Source of the DNA: Deefgea piscis
Lineage (GTDB): Bacteria > Pseudomonadota > Gammaproteobacteria > Burkholderiales > Chitinibacteraceae
Reading direction: 5' to 3'
Assembly (NCBI RefSeq): GCF_013284055.1
Contig: NZ_CP054143.1
Span: 2,356,001-2,420,000 of the forward strand
DNA: 64,000 nucleotides
The first letter of the stretch is position 1; each line of letters starts with the position of its first letter. Shown here piece after piece: positions 1 through 9,691 of this stretch. Both the position numbers and the translations under genes were made by a program. The notes beneath the pieces were generated by a model. The model saw only the letters and a list, made by a program, of their open reading frames with translations, did not search any database and was not told the DNA's origin.

Positions 1-2321
1 TCAAAGTAACGATTTAAATTGAGATTTTCGCTGTGATTTTGGTTTTGTGTTTTGCCTAAGCCCATTTCAGAGAAAGACAAAATCGCATGCATTGGCGTGC
101 GTAATTCATGTGACATATTGGCAAGGAAAGAAGACTTGGCAAAGTTGGCACTTTCGGCCGCTTCTTTCGCTTCAACTAAGTGCGTTTCGATTTTCTTTAA
201 AACGGTAATGTCGGTAAAGAAGGCATAGGCATATTCAATCGATTTTTGCTCATCAAGCACCACCCCACTATTAATCAGGAATGGGTGTGCAATCCCTTCG
301 TGATTGAGTAGCTCTAAATCAATCGGCGCTTGGTGTTTATCAATTAAGTTGGCCAATTGATCTGGGAAGAATTTTTTAGCATTTTCACCCCATAAGTCAT
401 TCGGGTGTCGGCCAATGAGGTTTTTACGGCTAAAACCGAGCAAGCGAGTAAATGAGTGATTAACGTCGCAGATGCGATGGCCAGCATCAATGAGTAAGAA
501 GCCGTCTGCAGTTTGATCAATAATGGTGCGATTAAGACGTTCTGATTGACGCATCGCTTGGGCGGCAATCCGTTGCGAGGTGATGTCTTCAATCACCGCG
601 ATCAACCCTTTGGACATATCGCCAGGCACCAAGGCTTTGGCGTAAACCATCGCCCAAAATGGCGTATGGTCACGGCGATACAGCTCAGTTTCTCCGCGAA
701 ATACGCCACCACTGGCAATTTTGCTCCAAATCAGTTGATTGGCTTCGCTAAATTGTTCGGTAGATGAAAAAATATTGTGGGTCGGTGACCCAATAATATC
801 ACTGGCGGCATAGGCAAACAGGAGCTCAAAAGCGGGGTTGACCAAGCGAATGGTACCGCGCATGGATAGCATGATGGCGAGCGGGCTGGCGTCGAGTACG
901 GTGCGGATTTCTGCCGTGCGCTCCATGACCATTTCTTGCAAATGATCGCGGTGGCGGCGTAATTCTTGCTCGGCTTCGCGTCGTGCAGAAATATCACGTG
1001 CGTTGCAGCAGATATACGATTGTTTTTGAAATTGAATGAGCGATAAAGTAATTTCCATTGGGGTGATTTTGCCCAATGAATTTTTAAGCAGGCCTTCAAA
1101 GTTAATCGTGTTGTTGTCGTGTAGTTGCGATAAAAATTGTCGCCAATCCGCTTCGGAAATTTCGGTAAACAAATCGTTAAAATTGAGTGAGCTGAGTTCA
1201 TCACTGCGATAAGCGGAATGTTTGGTGAGGCTTTTATTGGCGTAGTAAATTCGACCCGATTCATTACACCAAAAAGTCATGTCCGGTGATTCATCAACCG
1301 TAAATTGCGTTAAATACAGGCGAGCTTCAATTTGTTCTGCCCGTTTGATTTGTCGCATTAAAATGTAAGTCAAAATAGAAATGACCAGCATCAATAAGGC
1401 GGCCAACGCCGTGCGGATATAAGTTTGGGTTTTAAAGTGAGCTAAAATAAGATCAACATTAAAAGACAGGCGAATGATGAGTGGATTGTCGCTTTGATTG
1501 ACAATAAAGGTGATCAGTTTTTCACCATTGTCATCTTTGATATAAGTACTGCTGCGCTTAAGACGTAATTGCTCAAAAAGTAGCGGGTCGTCGTTGCGAA
1601 TATTTTTATTTAAGGCGCTTTCATCAAATGGATAATTAATTAAAACGACGCCATCGCTACGCAATAATTGGATTTGCATTCCTTTGGGGAGTTGCAAAGA
1701 ATCATAAAATTTAAGGAAGTAAGCCGGCTCCATTCCCGACAGGAGTACACCACCAAATTCACCATTGGGTAAATTAACGCGACGAGTTAAGGGGAGTAAC
1801 CATTTGCCATCCGTTCTCGATAAAATAGGCTCGCTGATATAGGGGCGAATTGAATCAAAGTCACGGTGGTAATTAAAATAAACACGGTCGGCCAGTGATA
1901 TTTTTCGCGCTGGATATTCTAGACCATGACTATGCAATATACCGGTCGGACCGATGGTGATAATGCCGCGTATTTGTGGCGTTAAACGGACTTTATCTTT
2001 GAGTAGTAAATGCATGACGTATTCGTCAGCTTTGTCGACACCGCCTTGTCGATCTAAATCTTCTGCCACATTTTGCATGGCTTGTTCAACAGAAACATAA
2101 GCCCGCGTGGCATTTTCATCTAATGCCCGAGCTAGCGATAAATTATAGTTTTCCGCTTCTCGCATTGTTTGTTGATAATCACGGATCGTAATCCACGTTA
2201 AAGTCAGTAAAACCACAAAGACGGTCACGCCATAAAAAGTCAACAAGCCAATTCGCAATACACGAAGTGTTTTATGCGTATTCGGTTCGGTTGATAAATT
2301 GTTTTGGCGTGACCTTATCAT
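1..2321 (-). CDS. Multi-PAS sensor histidine kinase, C-terminus cut by window edge
   Basis: Reading from the ATG at 2321, the frame stays open to base 1, giving 773 codons. A membrane segment lies at about residues 22-45, followed by a periplasmic region of about 250 residues that reads as a double Cache/PDC sensor, and a second membrane segment at about 303-322. Two or three PAS domains follow (about 335-720), with the linker phrases ICCNARDIS and IAVIEDITSQR typical of PAS ends. The HisKA motif NMSHELRTPMHAI, with the phospho-accepting histidine, sits near residue 755. The ATPase domain and any receiver or Hpt domain lie outside the window. The family senses an extracellular ligand and phosphorylates a response regulator; the ligand cannot be told from sequence. 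The start is 5 bases from the end of the upstream uup gene on the same strand, so the two may be cotranscribed. Confidence 0.9.
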   Translation of the reverse strand, partial: MIRSRQNNLSTEPNTHKTLRVLRIGLLTFYGVTVFVVLLTLTWITIRDYQQTMREAENYNLSLARALDENATRAYVSVEQAMQNVAEDLDRQGGVDKADEYVMHLLLKDKVRLTPQIRGIITIGPTGILHSHGLEYPARKISLADRVYFNYHRDFDSIRPYISEPILSRTDGKWLLPLTRRVNLPNGEFGGVLLSGMEPAYFLKFYDSLQLPKGMQIQLLRSDGVVLINYPFDESALNKNIRNDDPLLFEQLRLKRSSTYIKDDNGEKLITFIVNQSDNPLIIRLSFNVDLILAHFKTQTYIRTALAALLMLVISILTYILMRQIKRAEQIEARLYLTQFTVDESPDMTFWCNESGRIYYANKSLTKHSAYRSDELSSLNFNDLFTEISEADWRQFLSQLHDNNTINFEGLLKNSLGKITPMEITLSLIQFQKQSYICCNARDISARREAEQELRRHRDHLQEMVMERTAEIRTVLDASPLAIMLSMRGTIRLVNPAFELLFAYAASDIIGSPTHNIFSSTEQFSEANQLIWSKIASGGVFRGETELYRRDHTPFWAMVYAKALVPGDMSKGLIAVIEDITSQRIAAQAMRQSERLNRTIIDQTADGFLLIDAGHRICDVNHSFTRLLGFSRKNLIGRHPNDLWGENAKKFFPDQLANLIDKHQAPIDLELLNHEGIAHPFLINSGVVLDEQKSIEYAYAFFTDITVLKKIETHLVEAKEAAESANFAKSSFLANMSHELRTPMHAILSFSEMGLGKTQNQNHSENLNLNRYF

Positions 2322-2325
2322 GCTT

Positions 2326-4215
2326 TTATTTGGCCTCTAAAGCTTCCCAGCGTTCCATTTTTTCAATGGTGATTGCATCAATCTCATCGATTCTAGCCTG
2401 CATTGCTTTCGCTTTTGCAGGAGAATCGCGATAAATTGCCGGATCAAGCAAAGATTGTTGTAATTCTGTCTGTTCTTGCTCGAGTAATGCGATTTCCTTG
2501 GGTAGGTTTTCTAATTCGCGGGCTTCATTAAAGCTTAATTTGGTTCTTGCTGTTTTAGTGCGTTCAACCGGTTTGCTTTCTTTAGTGATTGTGGTTTTGC
2601 TATTTGATTCACGACTAGCGAGCATGCGTGCTTTCGCATCAATCCAATCTTGATAGCCACCCACGTTTTCAATAATTTGGCCGTTAGGTTCAAAGACGAT
2701 AGTTTGCGTAACGACATTATCGAGAAAGGCACGATCATGGCTGACTAAGAACACGGTGCCTGGATATTCATCGAGTAATTGCTCAAGTAGCTCTAGCGTT
2801 TCAATGTCCAAATCATTGGTCGGTTCATCGAGCACCAAAACGTTTGCTGGACGAGTAAACAAACGCGCTAACAATAAGCGATTGCGCTCACCACCTGAGA
2901 GTGATTTTACCGGGCTGCGCGCGCGCTCGGCGGGGAATAAGAATTGTTCCAAATAACCCATGATGTGTTTACGCTGACCGCCGATTTCTACGAAATCATC
3001 ACCTTGGCTGACGGAGTCGGCGACTGATTTTTCTTCGTCAAGTTGTTCGCGGAACTGATCGAAATAAGCAACTTGGATCTTGGTGCCGGCCTTTACTGAA
3101 CCGGTATCGGGTTCGAGCTCGCCGAGAATCATTTTAAGTAAGGTGGTTTTACCTGCACCGTTCGGGCCGATTAGACCGATTTTGTCGCCGCGCAAGATGC
3201 GGGTGCTAAAGTCTTTGATGAGTACTTTATCGCCATAGGCTTTGCTGACGTTTTCCAGTTCCGCGACAATTTTGCCGCTGCGATCGCCAGCTTCAACTTG
3301 AAATTCAACTTTACCCAAGCGTTCACGGCGCTCAGAGCGTTCGCGACGTAATTGTTCCAAGCGACGAACGCGACCTTCGTTGCGGGTGCGACGTGCTTTG
3401 ACCCCTTGGCGAATCCAAACTTCTTCAGCAGCCAGGTCTTTATCAAACTTTTTATTGTTAACTTCTTCTTGCGCGATGAGTTCTTCTTTTTTGGCTTCGT
3501 AGGCAGCAAAATTGCCTGGGAAGCTCACAATGTTGCCGCGATCGAGCTCAATAATACGGTTGCTGACATTGTCCAAAAAGCGGCGATCATGGGTAATAAA
3601 TAATACGCTGCCACCAAAGCCTTTGAGCATGGTTTCTAGCCATTCAATCGCGCTAACGTCTAAATGGTTGGTTGGCTCGTCAAGTAGTAAAACTTGTGGC
3701 TCGGTGACCAAAGCGCGGGCAATGGCGACGCGTTTTTTCCAACCACCTGAGAGCTCTGAAATCAAGGTTTCGGGCGGTAGACTCAGTTGCGACATGGTGG
3801 TCGAAATGAGCGAATCTAAGCGCCAGCCATCTTGGCTTTCGAGCTCGTGTTGAATTTCGGTCAGACGATCTAAGCTTTCTTGGCTATCGTCTAAGTGATC
3901 GAGCGCCGCATGGTAATCGAGCAAAACTTGGCGAATATTACCCAAGCCTTCGGCGACCGCTTCAAATACAGTGTGCTCAGGGTTGAGCATGGGCTCTTGC
4001 GGAACAAAGGCCATTTTGGCGTTATCAACTAAACGAATCGTGCCTTCGTCGAGTTTTTGTACGCCAGCGATGGCTTTTAATAATGACGACTTGCCTGCAC
4101 CATTGCGGCCAATTAAACCAACCCGCTCTCCAGGCTCTAACACAAGGCCTGCGCCATCCAATAGTGGCCAGTGACCAAAGGCAAGGTGGGCATTTTCAAC
4201 CAGTAACAAGGGCAT
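2326..4215 (-). CDS. uup: ABC-F family ATPase Uup
   Basis: A soluble protein of 629 aa with two ABC cassettes and no membrane segments. The first has Walker A GRNGAGKSS, signature LSGGWKKR and Walker B LLLDEPTNHLD. The second has GPNGAGKTT, LSGGERNR and VLVLDEPTNDLD. A charged linker of about 80 residues separates them, and a charged, coiled-coil tail closes the protein, as in Uup. ABC-F proteins act on ribosomes or nucleic acid structures rather than as transporters; Uup is linked to transposon excision and ribosome assembly. I chose ATG 4215 because an AAAGAG ribosome site precedes it; an in-frame TTG 21 bases upstream lacks one. The kinase gene follows 4 bases downstream. Confidence 0.93.
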   Translation of the reverse strand: MPLLLVENAHLAFGHWPLLDGAGLVLEPGERVGLIGRNGAGKSSLLKAIAGVQKLDEGTIRLVDNAKMAFVPQEPMLNPEHTVFEAVAEGLGNIRQVLLDYHAALDHLDDSQESLDRLTEIQHELESQDGWRLDSLISTTMSQLSLPPETLISELSGGWKKRVAIARALVTEPQVLLLDEPTNHLDVSAIEWLETMLKGFGGSVLFITHDRRFLDNVSNRIIELDRGNIVSFPGNFAAYEAKKEELIAQEEVNNKKFDKDLAAEEVWIRQGVKARRTRNEGRVRRLEQLRRERSERRERLGKVEFQVEAGDRSGKIVAELENVSKAYGDKVLIKDFSTRILRGDKIGLIGPNGAGKTTLLKMILGELEPDTGSVKAGTKIQVAYFDQFREQLDEEKSVADSVSQGDDFVEIGGQRKHIMGYLEQFLFPAERARSPVKSLSGGERNRLLLARLFTRPANVLVLDEPTNDLDIETLELLEQLLDEYPGTVFLVSHDRAFLDNVVTQTIVFEPNGQIIENVGGYQDWIDAKARMLASRESNSKTTITKESKPVERTKTARTKLSFNEARELENLPKEIALLEQEQTELQQSLLDPAIYRDSPAKAKAMQARIDEIDAITIEKMERWEALEAK

Positions 4216-4320
4216 AACAGACTCTTTAATTTGCAATTTAAGCCGCGATTATACGGGTGTGTTGGGTCTTCGGCACGTTAACGATTAGAATCGTGCTCAA
4301 TCTCATTGTGGAGTAGAGGG

Positions 4321-5760
4321 ATGAAACGACTCGCTCTGTGTCTCGTATTACTCTGTTTGGCGAGTATTGCTTGGGCTACTCAGCCTAAGGCAGGCAAGGC
4401 TAAATCAGAGGTTGCTAGTGTAAAAAGCACTCATCCAGCACTCAAAGCGAAAAGCGCTTTAGCCAAAGCTGGCGAGTTTGATGTGAATAATCCACCAGAT
4501 CGGATCCGCGTGTTGGTGGGGCTGGGGGCTTCGACGTACTTTTTAAAAGATGGTCGCCCTCATGGCTTAGAGTATGCCTTGCTGAATGGCTTTGAGGCTG
4601 AACTCAATCGCAATCGCGCCAAAGGTCTACCACCGATACGGATTCAATTTATCCCAATGGACAGTGGCGAGCTTATTCCGGCTTTGTTAGCGGGTAAGGG
4701 CGATATTGCGGCGGGGTTGATTCCAATGACTGAGGGCGCTCGTTCCTTGGTTTCATTTTCTACGCCTTATGCTCAGGATGAATGGTGCTTGCTGGGGCCT
4801 AAATCGAGCGATGTGCCACGTTTTGAGGCCTTGGGGGATACGCCACTGGTGTTGAGCTCAAGTAGTTTGGGGCGCCGTTTGTTGGCTGGGCAAGCCGAAT
4901 TGAGTGGCGTCACGCTTGACGAGCCGCCAATTGGACAGTCTGTTGAGTCATTACTGGCGGAAATCAATGCCGGTAAAGCGACCTATACCATCATGAGTCG
5001 GGCGATTTTAAAGTTGTGGGGTGAGCGCTTTAAAGCCGTTCAAGTCGGAAGTTGCTTGGCAGAAACCGTTGATTTGGCGTGGGCGACGCGGCCTGCGGAT
5101 AGCGCATTACTGGCGTCGTTGAATCGCTATATCGCGAGCAAAAAAGTATCGATGGATGCCGCGATTCGCGTTACCCAGCGCTTTTTACCGGTGGATGCAA
5201 AAGCGGCGCGGTCTGAGGCGATTTCACCACTGGATAAATTGGGCTTTTTTATGCCGATGTTTCAGACCATTGCGGCGGCAAATAATTTAGATTGGATGCT
5301 GCTGGCGGCGATTGGGCAAAAAGAAAGTAAATTAAATCCAGTGGTGCGTAAAAACGGCCCGACGGGGGTAATGCAAGTTAACCCATCTACCGCTAGAGCG
5401 ATGGGCGTGAGTGACCCGCATGGCAATGAGGGCAATATTACCGCAGCAGCAAAATATTTGGCTTACTTGCGTAAAATGTTTAGTCAGCAAGGTATCTCAG
5501 AAGACAATCAGCTGTATTTTATGATTGCGGCATACAACGCCGGTGAGGGGCGTTTGGCGCAAATTAGAAACCGAACGAAAGCGCAAGGATTAGATCCGAA
5601 TGTTTGGTTGGGGAATGTAGAAAAAACGGCGATGAGTCAAGTCAGTAAAGGGATGGTCGATTATGTATCTGCCGTCAATCGCTATTATCTTGCTTATCAG
5701 TCGGCAGAAAAGACCAAGGCCAAAAAAGCCAGCCATGTTGTTGGCAAAAATACCCAATAG
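4321..5760 (+). CDS. MltF-like membrane-bound lytic transglycosylase
   Basis: A signal peptide (MKRLALCLVLLCLASIAWA) opens the protein. A periplasmic amino-acid-binding-type domain (SBP_bac_3) covers about residues 45-295, then a C-terminal SLT lytic transglycosylase domain about 310-450. The catalytic glutamate is in AIGQKESKLNP, followed by GPTGVMQVNPSTARAMG and AAYNAGEGRL, the standard SLT motifs. The enzyme cleaves peptidoglycan between MurNAc and GlcNAc to leave anhydro ends; in MltF the N-terminal domain tunes activity. Length (479 aa) fits the family. ATG 4321 was preferred over an in-frame GTG at 4306 because GAGTAGAGGG lies just upstream. It is divergent from uup and sits alone. An 8-bp inverted repeat overlaps its stop codon. 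Confidence 0.88.
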   Translation: MKRLALCLVLLCLASIAWATQPKAGKAKSEVASVKSTHPALKAKSALAKAGEFDVNNPPDRIRVLVGLGASTYFLKDGRPHGLEYALLNGFEAELNRNRAKGLPPIRIQFIPMDSGELIPALLAGKGDIAAGLIPMTEGARSLVSFSTPYAQDEWCLLGPKSSDVPRFEALGDTPLVLSSSSLGRRLLAGQAELSGVTLDEPPIGQSVESLLAEINAGKATYTIMSRAILKLWGERFKAVQVGSCLAETVDLAWATRPADSALLASLNRYIASKKVSMDAAIRVTQRFLPVDAKAARSEAISPLDKLGFFMPMFQTIAAANNLDWMLLAAIGQKESKLNPVVRKNGPTGVMQVNPSTARAMGVSDPHGNEGNITAAAKYLAYLRKMFSQQGISEDNQLYFMIAAYNAGEGRLAQIRNRTKAQGLDPNVWLGNVEKTAMSQVSKGMVDYVSAVNRYYLAYQSAEKTKAKKASHVVGKNTQ

Positions 5761-5780
5761 TGGTTTGAAACCCTATTGGG
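5753..5780 (+). other. Hairpin overlapping stop codon of the MltF-like gene
   Basis: CCCAATAG (5753-5760, including the TAG stop) pairs perfectly with CTATTGGG (5773-5780), loop 12. No T-run follows, so it is not a canonical intrinsic terminator. It could protect the 3' end of the mRNA. Confidence 0.35.
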
Positions 5781-5992
5781 GTATATCATTACAGACTAAA
5801 TGTTGTAATGCGCCCGTGTTAATACATTCGATATGTGTTTTCTTTGACGGATATTCGCTCGAGCATCAATGCCGGAGCGGCTTTATTTAAAATCGTCATC
5901 TACAGTTTTCCTGTTTTTTATCATATTTTTACGCGCTGAAGTCGCGTATTGTTGGCACGTGTTTTTCGGCTATTCATTGGAGATTTAAAAGT

Positions 5993-7432
5993 ATGCAATG
6001 CGGTACTAAGATTGTTGCCACCCTCGGCCCTGCGTCGAATGATCCAGCAGTGCTGGAAAGCCTCATCGTTGCGGGTGTAAATACCGTACGTTTGAATTTC
6101 TCTCATGGTACAGCCCAAGACCATACTGATCGCGCGGCAATGGTTCGCTCGATTGCGGCTAAATTGGGTAAGTCGGTTGCTGTTTTGGCTGACTTGCAAG
6201 GCCCAAAAATCCGTGTTGGTAAGTTTGAAAAAAATAAAATTGAGTTAAAAAAAGGCGCCAAATTTATTTTGGATGCTGAGTGTGAATTGGGTAACCAAGA
6301 CACCGTAGGTTTGGATTACAAAGAATTGCCAAATGACGTGGAAGCGGGCGTTGAGTTGTTGCTTGACGATGGCAAAATTCAATTGATCGTTGATTCTGTG
6401 GTTGGCGCCAAAGTATTTACCACGGTAACAGTGGGTGGTTTGCTCTCGAACAATAAAGGGATTAACCGCAAAGGCGGTGGTTTAACTGCGCCAGCATTGA
6501 CCGCCAAAGACATGGAAGACATCAAAACTGCCGCTGCTTTGCAGGCAGATTATATTGCGGTTTCATTCCCGAAATCGGCAGCCGACATGTATATGGCACG
6601 CACTTTATTGCGCGCAGCCGGTGGTCACGGTGGTTTGATCGCTAAGATCGAACGTACTGAAGCCATTGCTAATTTGGAAGAAATCCTCGCGGCATCTGAC
6701 GGTATTATGGTTGCTCGTGGCGATTTGGCAGTTGAAGTGGGTGATGCCACTGTGCCTGCATTGCAAAAGCGCATGATCAAGATGGCGCGTAAGATGCACA
6801 AATTGAGCATTACTGCGACGCAAATGATGGAATCAATGATCGAAAGCCCAGTGCCAACACGCGCTGAAGTTTCCGATTGCGCCAATGCGGTGCTCGATGG
6901 TACTGATGCGGTGATGTTGTCGGCTGAATCTGCTGCCGGTAAATACCCGCTTGAAGCGGTACAAGCTATGGCGCGTACTTGCTTTGAAGCAGAACGCTCT
7001 GGCGAGTGCAAGGTTGAAGCTGAATTTGATAATGTGAGTGACTTCTCTCGCATTGATGAAGCGGTTGCGATGTCGGCTTTGTATGCTGCTAGCAAATTGC
7101 CAATCAAAGCGATTGTATGTATTTCACATTCAGGTGCATCTGCATTGTGGTTATCACGTTACAATACCGGTGTACCAATTTATGTGTTTACACAAGAATT
7201 GAATACCTACCGCAAATTGGCGTTGTTCCGCCACGTTCGTCCTATCATGATGGATGCTAAAGTGGGTGCTGATCGTGAAGAACAATTGGCATACGCTCAG
7301 CTTGAATTGTTGCGTGCGGGTGTGGTGATTCCTGGTGATAAATTAGTTGTTACCTTGGGTGTGCATAAATCAGGCGTTGGTTCTGGTGCGAACACCATGC
7401 GTATCGTACAAGTGGGTAGCGGCACGCGTTAA
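5993..7432 (+). CDS. pyk: Pyruvate kinase
   Basis: A 479-aa protein that begins with the hallmark TKIVATLGPASND and carries VRLNFSHG, the K-containing stretch AKIERTEAIANL, the metal and substrate loop GIMVARGDLAVEVG and the ATQMMESM motif. It converts phosphoenolpyruvate and ADP to pyruvate and ATP in glycolysis, in the cytoplasm. The start ATG 5993 has GGAG ten bases upstream. The C-terminal allosteric domain is complete. An intrinsic terminator follows directly, so it is probably a single-gene unit. The glycolytic pgk gene is 4.5 kb away but not in the same operon. Confidence 0.97.
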   Translation: MQCGTKIVATLGPASNDPAVLESLIVAGVNTVRLNFSHGTAQDHTDRAAMVRSIAAKLGKSVAVLADLQGPKIRVGKFEKNKIELKKGAKFILDAECELGNQDTVGLDYKELPNDVEAGVELLLDDGKIQLIVDSVVGAKVFTTVTVGGLLSNNKGINRKGGGLTAPALTAKDMEDIKTAAALQADYIAVSFPKSAADMYMARTLLRAAGGHGGLIAKIERTEAIANLEEILAASDGIMVARGDLAVEVGDATVPALQKRMIKMARKMHKLSITATQMMESMIESPVPTRAEVSDCANAVLDGTDAVMLSAESAAGKYPLEAVQAMARTCFEAERSGECKVEAEFDNVSDFSRIDEAVAMSALYAASKLPIKAIVCISHSGASALWLSRYNTGVPIYVFTQELNTYRKLALFRHVRPIMMDAKVGADREEQLAYAQLELLRAGVVIPGDKLVVTLGVHKSGVGSGANTMRIVQVGSGTR

Positions 7433-7450
7433 TTCGTGCTTTGCTGACAC

Positions 7451-7484
7451 AAACCGGCCTTATGGCCGGTTTTTTGTTTTTTTA
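7451..7484 (+). terminator. Intrinsic terminator after pyk
   Basis: AAACCGGCC TTAT GGCCGGTTT stem-loop followed by a run of T interrupted by one G, 19 bases after the pyk stop. Confidence 0.9.
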
Positions 7485-7558
7485 AGCGGCAGATGGTTGG
7501 CGATGATGAAGTCCCGCGCAATGTGCCCAATAATGAATTTTTAAATGAGGAACCCTCC

Positions 7559-8290
7559 ATGACGCAAGAACTGATTCGTCTTTCCAAACGCATGGTCGAA
7601 CTTGGCTTGTGCTCGCGTCGTGAGGCCGATGAGTTGATTGAACTGGGGCGCGTGACCGTGGATGGTCAAGTGGTTGATCAGCTGGGTAGCCGTGTTACGC
7701 TGACGCAAAAAGTGGCCGTGCAAGCGGTGAAGATGCAGTTGCACAAACAACCTGATCGAGTGACGTTGTTGCTGAATAAGCCGGTGGCTTATGCCGCTTG
7801 GCCAGAAGCGGAAGGTGAGGCGTGGCAGACGCTATTGAATACTGAGCATCGTGATGTGAGCGATCGAACTGGCTTTGTGTTGTTAAAGAAGGCGCTACCT
7901 CATTTGCAAGTGCCATGCGGTTTAGATTCGGCCGCGCAAGGATTGCTGGTGCTGACGCAAGATACGCGACTGCAACGCTCTTTGGCGACTGAGTTAGAGC
8001 AAGAATATTTATTGTGGTTTGATGGTGAGCTTAGCGCTGAGTCGTTAAAACTCATGAATAGTCGAACTAAGTTTGATGGCGCGGTTTTAAAGCCTTATAA
8101 AATCACGCGACAAAGCGATCAGCAATTACGTATTGTTTTACGGGCCGCGATACCGGATTTCTTGCCTGCCTTATGTGAATCGGTTGGCATTCAAATGCGC
8201 TCATGCAAGCGGATTCGGATTGGCCGCATTGGTTTGGCTAGTTTGCCAGAAGGGCAGTGGCGCTTTTTGCAAAGTAATGAGCGATTTTAA
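7559..8290 (+). CDS. RsuA/RluB/E/F-family pseudouridine synthase (RluF-like)
   Basis: An S4 RNA-binding domain (RLSKRMVELGLCSRREADELI, about residues 5-60, of which only part is quoted in other copies) precedes an RsuA-type pseudouridine synthase domain. The catalytic block reads CGLDSAAQGLLVLTQD, against the usual GRLDxxxxGLLLLTND: the catalytic aspartate is kept but the preceding arginine is replaced by glycine. The C-terminal block KRIRIGRIGLASLPEGQWR is typical. It should isomerise uridine to pseudouridine in rRNA or tRNA; RluF targets 23S rRNA, but the precise site is uncertain. At 243 aa it is shorter than E. coli RluF. ATG 7559 is supported by GAGGAAC upstream; longer in-frame starts reach back into the pyk terminator. 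Confidence 0.82.
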   Translation: MTQELIRLSKRMVELGLCSRREADELIELGRVTVDGQVVDQLGSRVTLTQKVAVQAVKMQLHKQPDRVTLLLNKPVAYAAWPEAEGEAWQTLLNTEHRDVSDRTGFVLLKKALPHLQVPCGLDSAAQGLLVLTQDTRLQRSLATELEQEYLLWFDGELSAESLKLMNSRTKFDGAVLKPYKITRQSDQQLRIVLRAAIPDFLPALCESVGIQMRSCKRIRIGRIGLASLPEGQWRFLQSNERF

Positions 8291-8345
8291 ACCGTCAATT
8301 TTGTCTGGCGGATGAAATGCGCTAGTTTTTTTGCAGGCTGCGCTG

Positions 8346-8380
8346 ACGCCAAATGTTATTTGTTTTCCAGCATTTGGCGT
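8346..8380 (-). other. Ten-bp inverted repeat around the stop of the HD-GYP gene
   Basis: ACGCCAAATG (8346-8355) pairs perfectly with CATTTGGCGT (8371-8380), with the stop codon at the edge of the loop. There is no adjacent T-run on either strand. It lies between two convergent genes and may limit read-through or stabilise the message. Confidence 0.35.
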
Positions 8381-9456
8381 ATGACCTGATTAAAAGGCGC
8401 AATCCATTCGGCAGAAAATTGTCGATCAGAAGCGTTGATTTCAGCGATCGCTCGCAAGATTGAGCGTTGTTGGCCGCGATGGCTGTGGCGCAACAAAATG
8501 GCATCAAACGCATCAACAATGGCTAGAATTTTAGCGCCGTCACATATTTCAGAGTGCATCAGTTGGTTGGGGTAGCCGCTGCCATTGGGTTTTTCATGGT
8601 GTTGAATAATCATTTGCGCAGCGTCTTGCCAGCCGACCATTCTGGCGGTTAGCCCAGCTCCCCACGCTGGATGTAAATTGATTTTTTGGCGTGCAGACTC
8701 GTCAAGTGATTCAATTTTTAACCAGTAGTTTTCTGGCAAAAACATCATGCCAATGTCGTGTAAATAAATGGCGGCCTCTAATTGTATGGGGTTAACTCGG
8801 CATCCTGCCGCACGGTTGGTTTCAAGCGCCAACTCAAGATTTCTTGCAGTACGCCCGGTAAACAAAGGTGAGCGCGTTTCTAATTGCAGCGCGAGTTGAT
8901 GAAAGAAATTTAGGTCTTCGTGGCGTTCTGCATTATTCCGTGCGGCATTGCTGGCGTCTCTTTGTGGCAGCTTGCTTAATCCCGGTCGAAAGCCCGTAAC
9001 GGTTTCAATCAGACGTATAGCGCTAGCATCAATGCTGTCTGCGCCTTGCTGAGATAAACCCTCTAGGCCTAGCGCTAATGTTGGTAGCGCTAATGCCGCA
9101 GCAGATTCATGGTCTCCAAGTAGTTCAATGGTTTGTTCTAGTCGATCTAGGGTCAGTAAGATGACCTCGGCCAGTAAATCGCTAAAGGCCAATTCATTGC
9201 TGCGCATCCGCGACAAAATGGTTTCAACGCCATGAATCAAGGGAATAACAAACGGCAGACGACAGAGTCCTGCATCGCCTTTGATATTATGAAATAAACG
9301 AAATAACTGCGTAATACGACTTAGGTCGTCCGGGGTTTTCTTGAGTTCGGCGAGTAAGCTTTCGATTTGCGGTGCAGAGTCGATTAGCCCATCACGAAAA
9401 TCGACAAATGCATTCCAATCGATAACTTGTGGATTTTGTAGCCCTTGGATTTCCAT
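8356..9456 (-). CDS. Hpt-domain / HD-GYP-type phosphodiesterase fusion
   Basis: The N-terminal ~115 residues form an Hpt-like helical bundle with the phospho-histidine motif LFHNIKGDAG. The C-terminal ~190 residues carry an HD-GYP domain: YLHDIG (HD pair), HPAWGAGL, and HHEKPNGSGYP (the GYP motif). HD-GYP enzymes hydrolyse c-di-GMP. Here the usual HHExxDGSGYP has N for D. A linker with little predicted structure joins the halves. The architecture suggests phosphorelay input from a histidine kinase directly controlling c-di-GMP breakdown. No kinase is adjacent. The gene is convergent with the pseudouridine synthase gene and starts at ATG 9456. Confidence 0.85.
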   Translation of the reverse strand: MEIQGLQNPQVIDWNAFVDFRDGLIDSAPQIESLLAELKKTPDDLSRITQLFRLFHNIKGDAGLCRLPFVIPLIHGVETILSRMRSNELAFSDLLAEVILLTLDRLEQTIELLGDHESAAALALPTLALGLEGLSQQGADSIDASAIRLIETVTGFRPGLSKLPQRDASNAARNNAERHEDLNFFHQLALQLETRSPLFTGRTARNLELALETNRAAGCRVNPIQLEAAIYLHDIGMMFLPENYWLKIESLDESARQKINLHPAWGAGLTARMVGWQDAAQMIIQHHEKPNGSGYPNQLMHSEICDGAKILAIVDAFDAILLRHSHRGQQRSILRAIAEINASDRQFSAEWIAPFNQVIRQMLENK

Positions 9457-9691
9457 TGCGTGACCTTGCCTTTGTTGAAATCAGTGCGATGAGATTGAGG
9501 TGTTTTTCCAATTAGCGCTGTGCGGGCATAAATGATATCTGCGCGCGATCTCGCTTATGAAAGATAAACATCTAATTAGATTGAGCTGTTGGTACTGATT
9601 TTGTGCTTATTTTATAAATCATGCTGTATTTATAGTTTTGATTTGAGCATGAAGCGAAGATAATGTGTTTATTTCGCAAGGAGCTCGTTTG

